Shown here: positions 33,748-44,283 of the stretch, one piece after another
How the letters are laid out: every line of letters starts with the position of its first letter
Numbering within the stretch: the stretch's first letter is position 1
Assembly (NCBI RefSeq): GCF_000003195.3
Contig: NC_012871.2
Coordinates: forward strand, 64,099,802-64,163,801
Source of the DNA: Sorghum bicolor
Lineage: Eukaryota > Streptophyta > Magnoliopsida > Poales > Poaceae
Direction of reading: 5' to 3'
DNA length: 64,000 nucleotides
Made by a program: the position numbers and the translations under genes
Notes under the pieces: generated by a model
Seen by the model: the letters and a program-made list of their open reading frames with translations, nothing else
Database searches by the model: none
Told to the model about the DNA's origin: nothing

Positions 33748-36700
33748 AGATTTTGGACTTCCAACAAGGGTCACTACTCACTACTTTGTAAGTATGTACA
33801 GAAATGTTAATTTGGTACTTATTCTGCAATGTTACTGCTTGTTTTTTTTCTTTTTCTTTTTTGCAACCACATATTTTATCTGTGTAGGGTAGATTGTTCA
33901 ATCATTCTATAATTGGTGCCAAGTTATTTCTTTAAACCAAATGGAAAGAAACGATGTTGGCCTGAAGTTGTCCAGAAATGAGATGGACCTGAAGCATCTG
34001 TTGTTTGACTTTGACAATGAGATGTACAGAAAGATATTTACCACGTTCAAAAGCCAACTCACATGTCCATTCAGAAATTTATCGTGCAAAGTTTTTTTAT
34101 ATTTAAAAAAGGTATACGCTACTACTGTTTTCATTGATGTTAAAGTATATCTGAGTTTGGATTATGGAAGAACAAGGCAAGCGATAAAGCACTATGGAGC
34201 ATGTGTTTCTTATTATATACGCAATATTTGATATATCCTTTGGATCTTGAGGCTATTACCTCTTGTATTGAACTATTGATTTCCTTTTATGTCTAGGTAT
34301 AACTTTTATATTTTGAAATGAGCATTTCTCCATAGCAGCCTTCAGTGGTTATTTGCAGGTCTGCTTTCTTCTTCTTCTTTAACTGCCAGCAGGACTCTGC
34401 CCAGCTTTTTTATCCTTACATTCTAAGTCATGCTTACGCAGGAAAGCAACCATCATCTGCAGCTTTGTCTTGTGTTCAGTAAACCCCCAGAATGGAGTAA
34501 ATATATTATTAGAAACGTGACTTAAGAGTCAGCTGCTGCCCCATGTCTTTGTGTATTGACACATTCCATGCGTCAGGACTCAGGACACTGAATCTGTAGT
34601 TTAAAATGTTGGATAGCACAACACAATTGTATACTCAGGAGTAGTGTTTCTGTAATACTTGAAAGCTGGAACCTTGTGCCAATGCTTGGCGGAAGATCCC
34701 AGGTTGGTGAGAATTGAGAACCTCCAGCTCAATATGACAAAGGCACTCACCAGTCCATAGATCGGAATGCAGCTCAACCAACATCTCTTTGCAACATTGG
34801 TGGTACACCTGATAGCTCCTTCCGAGCTGTTATGATTCTTCTAGATGGATTTCAGAAGAAAACGATGGTTCTGTCTATTTTATTGCTTTGCTCTTGCTGC
34901 AAACGTATGGTTTCTTTGTCTCAAGCCCCTGCACCCACCAACTTAGATGGCAGCTTAAAAGTTCCCTTCAAGTCCAAGGAAACTGGGCAGATCAGCAGAG
35001 TGCAACCCAAACTGACCGTCTGAACACTGACGAATGAGGGTCGTGTTCAAAGAACCAATCCCTCTGTTAGCCCGTTGCTTTGTAGAGGGAACAAAGCATT
35101 TGATTGGAACCCAGACAGGAAACAGGGAACGGGTGGCCCGTGACTCGTGCGTGCCAAAAGTTATGAGTGTAAGCACAACGACGCAAGGCTTTGGCCATAC
35201 TAGCTGTCGTATTCTGGATTTTGTCAGAGTCAAAATAACTTAAATTTAACTGAGTTTATGGAAACTGGTGTTAACTTTTAAGACTCCAACTAAGTAATAT
35301 TATAAAATTATATTTCATGGCAAATCAAATGATATTTATTTATTATATATTCTTATATAAATTTGATCAACCTTAAGATAGTTTGATTGATCACTATTGT
35401 AAAGTTATATCCTTTTTGAGACGGAAAGGGTATTAAAGATCAAACCAGTAAAAAGGGTTTCAAAATTGTTTAGGGGTTAGTCCAAGGCCTTGTTTAGTTC
35501 CAAATTTTTTTGGGAAATCAACACTGTAGCACTTTCGTTTGTATTTGACAAATATTGTTCAATCATGGACTAATTAGAGTCAAAAGATTTGTCTCGTCAA
35601 TTTCGACTAAACTATATAATTAGTTTTTATTTTCGTCTATATTTAATACTCTATGCATATGTCTAAAGATTTGATGTGACGGGGAATTTGAAAAATTTTG
35701 CAAAATTTTTTTGGGAACTAAACAAGGCCCAACTGAGCTTTTTATGGTAGCAGATGCATTATTAGAAGAAATTGTTGATGAACTGATTCATTACCAAGGT
35801 AAATTGCTAGGAACTGAGTGATCAGTCGTTTGATTTGGTTGTTGCAGCAACATTTCAGTTGTCGCCATCAGACTTTATACAACAAAAATGGTCACAATCA
35901 GAAAAGGGTGTACTGTGCCCCCATGAAAGTGACCAAAGCTAGAGTGCTAGACGCTAAAACTAATCTAGGCTTAGTTTATTTAGGAGGAAATCAAGTAGCA
36001 TTAAAATGTAGGCCTGTGTTGCAAAAGGAGGTTCTTGCGGCAAAATAAAGGAGCAAATATTCTTTGCTTTTCCAATTGGTGTTGGCAAATATGCTCGCGA
36101 CCTTTATGCTTTATTATTGTTCTTCTTAAAGTAATCCTGTAAAAAGGATACGCGATGATGGATTAGACAACACACACACACACATGAATTACCAGTTAAT
36201 GTCATTCTCTTCTGGAATGATGAACCCCTGCCCTTCGGTGTCAAGGACGTGGTAACAGCACTCCAAGACATTGCAGGACAAGGTTGCACTTGTTCGGATA
36301 GCTAGGACTAGGATCAGGGCCTCATGCAAAGGCTATAGCCAGGGCATTCTAGACGCCCTCCGATAGTGATGCGTTTTGATATCACAAACCTCGCTTTCAG
36401 CTTCACCAACCATTATGGCCTCCAGGCTCCGGCATGGGACCTGAACGCCCAAGTGCGTGATCGCCGCGGATCCTCCCGGACGCTGACCCGACTGTCCAGA
36501 AGCGATGCCCTGTGTGTGTGCCTACTTTCTAGATGCTCCTCCATCTCCAAACGAGCAAGATGAACTCAGCACTAAAAAGGAATACATACATAAACAAAAT
36601 GCCAACATACAGTACTACATGATCGCTACAGCTCAGACTCCAGCGCGACGTATGCAGAGTTACAGAAAACCGTCCAAAACGGACATACAACAGCCGGCAG

Positions 36701-36878
36701 GCCAATGCAAAACCCCAGAAAACTCTAAACCTACTATCGTCTGCCCGTAGTCACATACGCCACTAGCGATAGTATGCCGATAAATACATACATACATGCG
36801 AGCCAGAGCCAGAGCTAGAGGGACCCCAGAAAACAAAACTTTTTTTTTTCTTCTCATGCACATTGCACGCTCACACAG
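33748..36878. other. Intergenic between TOP3B and the DOMON/b561 gene
   Basis: 33748-34250 is probable TOP3B 3' UTR. 34380-35240 shows no gene I can support. 35486-35729 is a MITE listed below. A (CA)n tract lies at 36168-36184. 36300-36560 is moderately GC-rich without a family match. 36570-36878 is likely the 3' UTR of the minus-strand gene. Confidence 0.4.
35486..35729. mobile_element. Tourist-like MITE, GGCCTTGTTTAGTTC family, copy 3
   Basis: Ends GGCCTTGTTTAGTTCC and GGGAACTAAACAAGGCC, flanked by CAA on both sides. Confidence 0.85.
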
Positions 36879-38321
36879 TCACACGGAATGTGGCAGGTGG
36901 CCGTTGGATGCGCTGTTGAAGGTCTTGCTCTCGGCCTTGCGGCGCCTGAGGACGACGCCCCACGTGACGGCCTCCAGCGCGGCGGCGGCGATGAGCAGCA
37001 CGCAGACGGCGGCGATGTAGGCTGTCCGCCACCGCTGCTCCACGCCCAGGATGTTCATGCCCTTGAAGATGTTGACGATGCCCAGCACGATGACGGTGTA
37101 CCCCACCGAGTGGTGGTACATGTTCCAGTACACCCGGTACTTGTGCTCCTTCTTCGGCCGCAGGAACAGCGCCAGAACCTGTATATTATGCATGTCCTCC
37201 TCACTCATCGAGACCACCAGCTTCTTCTTCTTTTTTCTGTCTAAATAAAAGTGGAGGAGAAATTTTATTTACTTGAAGGGTGCCGAGAGCAAAGACTGCG
37301 ATGCCGATGTTGCGGTGATCGGTGTAGGTGACGCCCTTGGACTCCTTGCCGAGTTGGATGCCGGTGGCCCAGCCGGAGACGCCGACGGCGTAGCCCATCA
37401 GCTGGCACGTGACGTGGAGGTAGAACCACGCCGGGTCTGCCGCCTGGAACGTCTTGAGGTACCTGGCGAAGATGGCGCCCATGGGCAGCAGCACGCCCCA
37501 GCTCACGGCGTTCAGGACTCCATGGATCTTTATTTGCAAAACAAGAACACGATCGAGTTGTTATTACAGCAGAGGAAAAGCAAACACGTGGTGGGTTTGG
37601 TTGGCCGCCCCGCGCCGGTGAGAGCGAGAGTGTGACCGAGCAGAAGAGCACTCACATTGCGCTTCCTGGTGGCGCTGTCGACTCCGGCGGCGGCGGTGGT
37701 GGTGGCCCTGAGCACGTCGAGCTTGGCCTTAGCGGCGAGGTTGTCTGCGCCCATGGCGTGCGGCGCGGGGACACCGCCGCTGGAGACGGCGGCGCCGACC
37801 TGCCACACCTGGTTCAGCACGCCCCCGCCGTAGCCGGCGGCGCCGAGGCCGAGCCTCCCGAAGACCCTGACGCGGCCGTCGGCGCCGATCTCGGCGGCGA
37901 GGTCCGACGCCGGGAACGCGATGGGGCCTGGCTCGCCGAGCGCGTACCCGGTCACGTTGTACGTCCGGACGGCCCACGACGCGCCAGCGCTGCCGCCGCC
38001 GCCGGAGGAGGAGAAGGGCCCCGCGACGAGCGCCTGCGCGCCCGCCATGCCGTCGCCCGTCGGGTTGATCGCCCACGCCACCCACCCGCCGGGCGCGGCG
38101 GGCGCCGCGACGAAGGCGACGGAGAGGTCCCCCGTCGCGCGGTCGTAGGTCCAGTGCACGGACGCGCCCAGGCGGGGCAGGTCGTTGCACGCCGCGTACG
38201 CGCGGTTCGCCGAGAACGACTCCCCCGCGCACCGCCCGCCGCCCGCCGCCGCGTGCGCCGGCGGCGCCTGGGCCAGCAGCGTGAGGGTACATGCTGCGAG
38301 GACGGCGACGGCGACGGCCAT
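36879..38321 (-). CDS. Cytochrome b561 and DOMON domain protein
   Basis: Three exons on the minus strand: 38321-37656, 37527-37273 and 37178-36879; 406 residues. Residues 1-25 are a signal peptide ([20 protein letters not shown], ending AHA). A DOMON domain follows (about 45-200: [56 protein letters not shown]). The cytochrome b561 core (222-390) has histidines at 224 (IHGVLN), 260 (YLHVTCQ), 293 (TDHRNIG) and 329 (NMYHHSVGY), with spacing 36/33/36, the two-haem arrangement of this family. It ends in a basic cytosolic tail. Family role: transmembrane electron transfer, with ascorbate as likely donor, at the plasma membrane. A TTATTAAA box lies about 150 bp upstream of the ATG on the minus strand. 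Confidence 0.92.
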
Positions 38322-38933
38322 GGGGGTACTTTTGCGTTGGTTGGGGCAGTGGGTGGAGCCTCTGGAGTGAGAGTGAGTGAGTGCTGGTGAGTGGGAGCCG
38401 GGCGCGGCGCGGACGTGCCTCGTCCCTTGTTCGGGCGTTTCGAGGTGGAGTGGGCGCGCGGCAACCGTCGGTTTAATAAGGAACGGACGGGGACGGGGCG
38501 GAACAGGGCTGGGATCGGCGCGGGCGCGGTTGGCCGCGACGGGGATGGGCAAACGGCCGGTGGGGCAGGTTGATCGGCGCCGCTGGGCGCTGGCAGGCAG
38601 GCAGGCAAGACACTGACGTGGCCCCATGGACCTGGGTTATGGGTGGGGTTGGTGACCGTGAAAAAAGGGTTAGCTCAAGCAGCATGTCCTTGTTTGTCGA
38701 TTGGAACTGCTCAAGCTACTCATCACTGGAGTTGGTCCGATCCGATGTCGCAATAGTTGAGGCCCATGGCCATGGGGTGATTGGTTGGCGGGCTTGGTGC
38801 ACTACAGCTGCAACTGCACTGCATGCAAACTCATCAATCGTGAATGGTCGTAAGCTTGCAAGTGTACGGTGTACCATGCCCAAATCATCAAGGTATTAGC
38901 TTAGCTGTCGGCGATTCAGTGCTTTTCTGGCCA

Positions 38934-39686
38934 CACTACTGCAGGCTGGTTCTTTGCCGTCAGAAGCACACTGCAAAGGCGAAATTGCACTCGGCAAAGC
39001 CTTTGCCGAGTGCAACGCTCGGCAAAGAATTACGGCGAAGATGTTAACGGTAAAGCCGGCTTTACCGAGTGCCAAAATGCGAGCTCTCGACAAAGGAGTT
39101 ACCGAGTGCTATGGTGACGCTCGGTAAAAATTTAACGCCGTCTACCGAGCAGGTCACGCCGTTTTTAACGCCAAATTTGAACATAGAGTTTTAAATAATG
39201 TGGTAAAGCCTCACAAAAAACATGGGCAAAAAAAACAAAAAACAAAAAAAACTTCGCCGAGTGCTAGGCCGCGGCACTCGGCAAAGAGGGCTCTTCGCCG
39301 AGTGCTAGGCAGTGGCACTAGGCAAAGAGAGCTCTTTGCCGAGTGCCACATCCCGGCTCTCGGCCAAGCAAGCGTCTTCGCTGAGTGTTTATGCCAGCTC
39401 TCGACAAAATACATATTTTTTTAACAGCGTACGTGGGGGCGGCCGTCAGGTTACTTTTATTTTGCTGGGTGCCATTCTTTGCCGAGTGTTGCACTCGGCA
39501 AAGAATACCTTTGCTGAGAGCATTTCTTTGCCGAGTGTCAGGCTCTTTTTGGCGCTCGACAAAGCCACTCTTTGCCCAGTACAAATCTTTGTCGAGTGCA
39601 ATACTTGACAAAGAGAGGCTTTGCCGAGTGTCCGTGTTTTGGCTCTCGGCTTTCGACTCCCAACAAATTTTCCTTCTCGCGTAGTG
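38934..39686. mobile_element. Non-autonomous CACTA (En/Spm) element
   Basis: Starts CACTACTGCAGG and ends TCTCGCGTAGTG, flanked by a 3-bp CCA duplication (38931-38933 and 39687-39689). The interior is packed with TTTGCCGAGTGC/GCACTCGGCAAAG in both orientations, the subterminal transposase-binding motifs typical of grass CACTA elements. 753 bp, no transposase. It lies about 600 bp upstream of the DOMON/b561 start. Confidence 0.85.
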
Positions 39687-40214
39687 CCAGAATCGGACTC
39701 GTACTCGTCTTATCATCATTCGCGGCGCTTCCGTGTGACCGTGCCCAAAACCTAAAGCATGCTCTGCTCCGGTAGCTTGTCCGATCCCATCCCAACAGAA
39801 TGAATATGGAGTTGATGATGGCAAGGGCTGGGCCAACGTGAGACCCAACCAGACGACACGCACAGTCCCAACTGCTAACTATATAGGACGTCGCTGGTGC
39901 CCATATATATAGGTCATACTCGCAACTCACAAGCCTCATGTGCGAGGGAGTATGACGATGGCCATCGGCAAGAACGCACCTGGTTATCCCAGCACAACTT
40001 TGAATCAATGGGGAAACTGCAGAGCCGAGTCTTCGACAAATAAAGATGCTTTTTTTTCTAAAGAGTTTGGATATTGCATTCTATAGATGAGTCAAAACTC
40101 ACTACAACGCTTGAACTATGTTTTCCTCACAACATTTCAGTATCAGCATGGAGAGAAGATTAACCCTCTGCCCGACTCTAATTGGTTGAATCAATGTGTT
40201 AATGAATTGCAAAA

Positions 40215-40380
40215 GGGCCTCTAGCCTAGTGGTTAGAGCACCTAAGTAACTCCCCGCATATGAGCGAATGTGGGTGGCATTACTCCACCAACCGCGATGT
40301 GGGTGTGGACCATTGTGATAGAGTCCTCCCTTGTGTAGGGGGGGGTGTACCCTCCCATTATCCCCTTACACAACACGTCT
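40215..40380 (+). mobile_element. Probable tRNA-derived SINE
   Basis: GGGCCTCTAGCCTAGTGGTTAGAGC contains an RNA polymerase III A box (TAGCCTAGTGG, 40222-40232), as in grass SINEs. The B-box region (GAGCGAATGT) is degenerate, so it is probably dead. It is not a functional tRNA: no cloverleaf closes. The right border is approximate. Confidence 0.45.
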
Positions 40381-40618
40381 ACAATGGAAACGAAGGACAA
40401 TCTGCCAGCAAAGGACATATCACTTTTGATATATAAACTGAACTCAACGAAATCTATAAACTATTCATCCGGCTATACAAGGAGGGGCAGGAGATCTCTC
40501 TCACGTTTAGCCAAAAACACACACACATATGCACAGGCTTGTTTCGCACTTTACGTGAGCTTCCTACATGTCACTACTCTCAAATCTTTTCTTCAACCTC
40601 AAGAACTCTAGCCTCTAT

Positions 40619-41655
40619 GGGAGTGTTTGGTTGCCTGGCTTAGCCCTTAGCCAGGCTTACATAATGCAATTTGGGTCTGTTTGGTTCCCTGTAAGGCCTG
40701 CTAGCCAGGCTTGTGGAAGCCCAGTCCGTACGATTTTGGTGGCTCCGTGGAAACGCCCAAATTGGTCGTTCTAGCGGAGCCAGGCTTGGCCTAGCGCCCC
40801 GGCCGCTCGTCTCACCTTCCGTGTCGTCTCACCTCCCGCACCGCTGCCTCCTCCCGCCGCGTCCTCCCGCACCGCCGCCACCTCCCGTCCGCGCCTCCTC
40901 CTGCCGCGTCCTCTCGCACCGTCTCACCTCCTGCGCCGCCGCCACCTCCCGTCCGCGGCTTCATGGTGATGGCCCGTCGCTGCTCCTCGTCGAGGTAGTC
41001 CATGAAGCGGAGCCGGGCGGCGAGCTTCGGGTGGAGGAGCTTCGGCCGACGCGCGCCTCCTCTTCTCCCCTTCGTCCGCGGTGGAGGAGCTTCGGCCGCG
41101 CGCGAGACCTCGTTGCTCAACCCGGATCTCGCCGACGCGCGCCTCCTCTTCTCAACCCTGGATCCACTCTGCGTCGGCGTTGTCGCACCACGGCTCTTCC
41201 AGGAGGAGCCGCCCGAGCGGCACCCGCACGGTGGCCATCGATGTCCTCCTCTTCCGGGCATCTGGGAAGGCACCATCGACATCCCGCACGCGCGGGATGG
41301 AGTCGTCGACGGCGACGAAGGTGAATATGTCCTCCTCGTCCATGTCACGGGCGGTGGCGGTGGCACAGCATCGATAGCCATGGCCAGGGAGTTCGTCTGC
41401 CACAGCGCGGTGGAGATTCTAGCGGCCGCTCACCAACTGTTCGATGTAATGTCTCAAAGAGGTAATGCTACCAGAACAAGGAAGAGGTAACTGTATTTAA
41501 GCTGAGCAGACAACCAAACATGATCAAAGCAATCCAGGCTTAGCTAAGACAAGTGAACCAAACAACTGCCTCTTGCATTGGGAGAGCCAGGCTTGGGGTA
41601 CCCTGGCTTAGTTGGCTAGCCCAGGCTAAGTTGAAAACGTGAACCAAACACTCCC
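40619..41655. mobile_element. Harbinger-like element with GC-rich cargo (possible Pack-type)
   Basis: Terminal inverted repeats GGGAGTGTTTGGTT and AACCAAACACTCCC, flanked by TAT on both sides (40616-40618 and 41656-41658). The subterminal regions carry CCAGGCTTA/TAAGCCTGG type repeats. Between about 40750 and 41470 composition jumps to coding-like GC-rich sequence with long open frames on both strands. On the minus strand one frame reads MDEEDIFTFVAVDDSIPRV, and another has KLLHPKLAARLRFMDYLDEE. I recognise no domain. It looks like host gene sequence carried by a transposon, but that is inference. Confidence 0.6.
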
Positions 41656-42014
41656 TATCTTATTTGTAACCCCTATCGCCAACTATTCCTCCTGTATGAG
41701 TTTTGTTCCACTAAACCGTTAATCTTAGCCAGAACCCCGTATTTCCCAATATGGCATTGGAATGAAGAATAGTTGTCCAACAACTCATCCTTCAAAGAGC
41801 CAGTTGGGTCAAGAAAGAGTAACCATGAACGCATATCTACACGTATGGATGGATGGCCCTCCAAGAAAAAAAAACATATAGATCGATGGCCGTTGGGCTC
41901 CTACGCTCCAGAAATTTCTTCAGGCCCATCTAGCAGAAAGACGCTCACGCATGAAGACCAGCTCAGCCCAAACTGGGCCGACTGGTGATTATAAGCTCCG
42001 TACTAGGGCATACT

Positions 42015-42247
42015 AATCTTGTTTAGTTCCCAAAGTTTTTTGGTCCGGGATACTGTAGCACTTTTATTTTTATTTGATAATTATTATTTAATTATAGACT
42101 AACTAGACTTAAAAAATTCATCTTGTGATTTATGTAATTAATTTTTTTGTTTTCGTTTATATTTAATGCTCCATGCATATGCCATAAAATTCGATGTGAC
42201 AGGAAATCTTAAAAAGTTTTTGGTTTTTTGATCAACTGAACAAGGCC
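42015..42247. mobile_element. Tourist-like MITE, GGCCTTGTTTAGTTC family, copy 4 (diverged)
   Basis: Left end AATCTTGTTTAGTTCC is worn; right end CTGAACAAGGCC is intact. The interior shares CGATGTGACAGG and the TATATTTAATGCTCCATGCA core with the other copies. No clean target duplication. Confidence 0.65.
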
Positions 42248-43389
42248 TTATAAGGGGTTAAAAACAGTTGAGAGTAGCGCGTAAAGTCGATCTGGGCCTT
42301 GAATCTTCTTGTTCAACAATAAAGCCCACAAAAAATCCGGACGGGTAATTATGAAAGCCCACCACAGCACTCATACTGGGTGCGTCATCTCACTGTCATG
42401 TCCTGCGTAATCCATGAACGGTGCCTAGCCGCCGGCGAGTTTACCGGGCTGACCACTCTCGTGGTGGCGTGGTTTACGGGTCAACTCTATCGGGCCCGAA
42501 TTGAGTTGGATTCATGTGTCCTGTTATGGTGCATGTACGTACTATACAGTATTATTTCGGCATCAATAAATTCAGCAAGTTAATAACATTAGTGGCATCC
42601 TCATTTTATTTTCCTCTCTAATAGGTTTCTATATTAGCTTTCTAGCTATAAACCATTTTGTACCGGACACTAAACTTTCCTATCCATCCAAACCTCTTTT
42701 AATAGCTTCTTTTTTTTCTTAATGTTTTGACACTTGGAACTTTTTTTTAATTCACTCACACACGTCCAACTTACTCTGATCTCCCAACCAAAAAGACGGG
42801 CAAGGATACAGAGTTTCTCCAAACTTCAGAAAATTATATTTTTTTTATCAAACTGTTGGGGGGAAGGATTTTTATTTTTCTTTTTTGTTGAAAATTAAAA
42901 CAGAGTTGTTTTACAAATCTACTCGAGATGCTCTAACAACGACAACATTTAATTTCAGTCAGGTGTACCGTATAATATTTCCACTAATTGTTGCACTATA
43001 TGATTGGACCTCACGTTGTACCACGTGCATGTGGCCGCAAATCCGTAAGAAGCGTATAGCTTCGCGAACCAAACAATGTGATATTTGTTGCATCGATCGA
43101 CGACCGAGAGCAGATCGAGCGAGCGAGCGAGAGAGAGGAGATTCTTGACAGTTGACACTGCATTGCAAGTGCTTCGACTTGGAATGCACTGAAAATCAGG
43201 CCGTTGTGAACGTTGTGGTCACATGCGAGCTACTGCAGTCAACTTGTTTGAAATGGTCCTAGCAAAATCTCCCGATTAAGCATCCACATACATTGCATGC
43301 ATTTGCACCCTCACATGATCATGCCATCATGGCCAATTGGCCATGGCCGCCATAATTAGCAGCTCGAGCGGAAAGTTCCCTCCCCTCGC

Positions 43390-43397
43390 TATATAAA
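43390..43397 (+). promoter_or_regulatory. TATA box of the AIR12-like gene
   Basis: TATATAAA lies 89 bp upstream of the start codon, followed by a C-rich leader (CCCCTCACACACG). Position and surroundings fit a normal plant core promoter. Confidence 0.75.
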
Positions 43398-43485
43398 CCC
43401 CTCACACACGTACGCTCCTTCCCCAGCACGTACTCCCATTCCCGTCCCCCCGCCCCTCACACACAGCCGTCCGCTCCGATCCGAG

Positions 43486-44283
43486 ATGGCCTACGCGACG
43501 ACGACGACGCAGCATGGGCGCGCCAGCATCCTTGTCCTCGCCGTCGCTCTCCTCCTGGCCTCCCCTGCCACGCGCGCCGCCACCGGCGGGTGCGAGGGCG
43601 ACAAGCTCCCCGCGGGCAAGAGCTACGCGCACTGCGCCGCGCTGCCGTACCTCGGCGCCAAGCTGCACTGGACCTACGACGCCAAGACGGGGTCGCTGTC
43701 CGTGGCGTTCGTGGCCAAGCCCGCCGCCGGCGCCGGCGGCTGGGTGTCGTGGGCGGTGAACACCAAGGGCGACGGCATGAAGGGCGCGCAGGCGCTGCTG
43801 GCATTCAAGGGCGGCGCCTCCGCCTCCGCCTACGTCGTCAACACCTACAACCTGACGGGGTACGCGCCGCTCCCCGCCGCGTCCACGGCCATCGCGTACA
43901 AGGCCACGGACCTCGCCGCGGACGAGAGCGGCGGGGAGGTGCGGATCTACGGCAAGCTGCAGCTGGGACCCGGCGTGGAGAAGGTGAACCACATCTGGCA
44001 GGTCGGCTCCACGGTGGCCAACGGCGCGCCGGCCAAGCACGCGTTCGACAAGGCCAACCTCCAGGCCAAGGGCACGCTCGTGCTCTCGGGCGCCGCGCAG
44101 CCGGTAGAGGCGGCGCCAGCCCCGGCCCCGGCGGGCGGCGTCGGTGCTTCGCCGGCGACGAAGGGGGGAGGCGGTGGAGCCGCACCTTCGTCTGGCGGGA
44201 AGTCGGCGGCCACCGCGTACGTGTCTGCTCCAGCGCTCACGGTGCTGGCATTATTGGCGGGTTTCTTATTAGCAATAATGTAA
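43486..44283 (+). CDS. AIR12: AIR12-like GPI-anchored DOMON protein
   Basis: Single exon, 265 residues. Signal peptide 1-31 (ILVLAVALLLASPATRAA). DOMON domain about 35-200 (YLGAKLHWTYDAKTGSLSVAF, WVSWAVNTKGDGMKGAQALL, NHIWQVGSTVANG, APAKHAFDKANLQAKGTLVL). Met98 and His185 are at the places expected for the haem b ligands of AIR12 proteins, by analogy. A Pro/Ala/Gly-rich linker follows and the protein ends in a hydrophobic segment (ALTVLALLAGFLLAIM), the pattern of a GPI-anchor signal. Known family role: an apoplastic, ascorbate-reducible b-type cytochrome on the outer face of the plasma membrane, tied to auxin and lateral root formation. It lacks the b561 core. The related DOMON/b561 gene lies divergently 5 kb to the left. 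Confidence 0.9.
   Translation: MAYATTTTQHGRASILVLAVALLLASPATRAATGGCEGDKLPAGKSYAHCAALPYLGAKLHWTYDAKTGSLSVAFVAKPAAGAGGWVSWAVNTKGDGMKGAQALLAFKGGASASAYVVNTYNLTGYAPLPAASTAIAYKATDLAADESGGEVRIYGKLQLGPGVEKVNHIWQVGSTVANGAPAKHAFDKANLQAKGTLVLSGAAQPVEAAPAPAPAGGVGASPATKGGGGGAAPSSGGKSAATAYVSAPALTVLALLAGFLLAIM

Noticed and set aside
33941..34231. 96-codon frame after TOP3B
   Set aside because: Lies in probable 3' UTR; composition is not coding-like and no family is recognised.
37632..38608. Long open frames on both strands over the DOMON exon
   Set aside because: Shadows of the minus-strand DOMON coding sequence in very GC-rich DNA.
38980..39640. Regularly repeated GCCGAGTGC units that might suggest a CRISPR-like array
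   Set aside because: Units occur in both orientations with irregular spacing inside a CACTA element of a plant genome.
39318..39863. 181-codon minus-strand frame
   Set aside because: Runs across CACTA subterminal repeats and past the element's end; composition reflects the repeat, not a protein.
40222..40290. tRNA gene
   Set aside because: A box is present, but the B box is degenerate and no cloverleaf closes; a SINE fits better.
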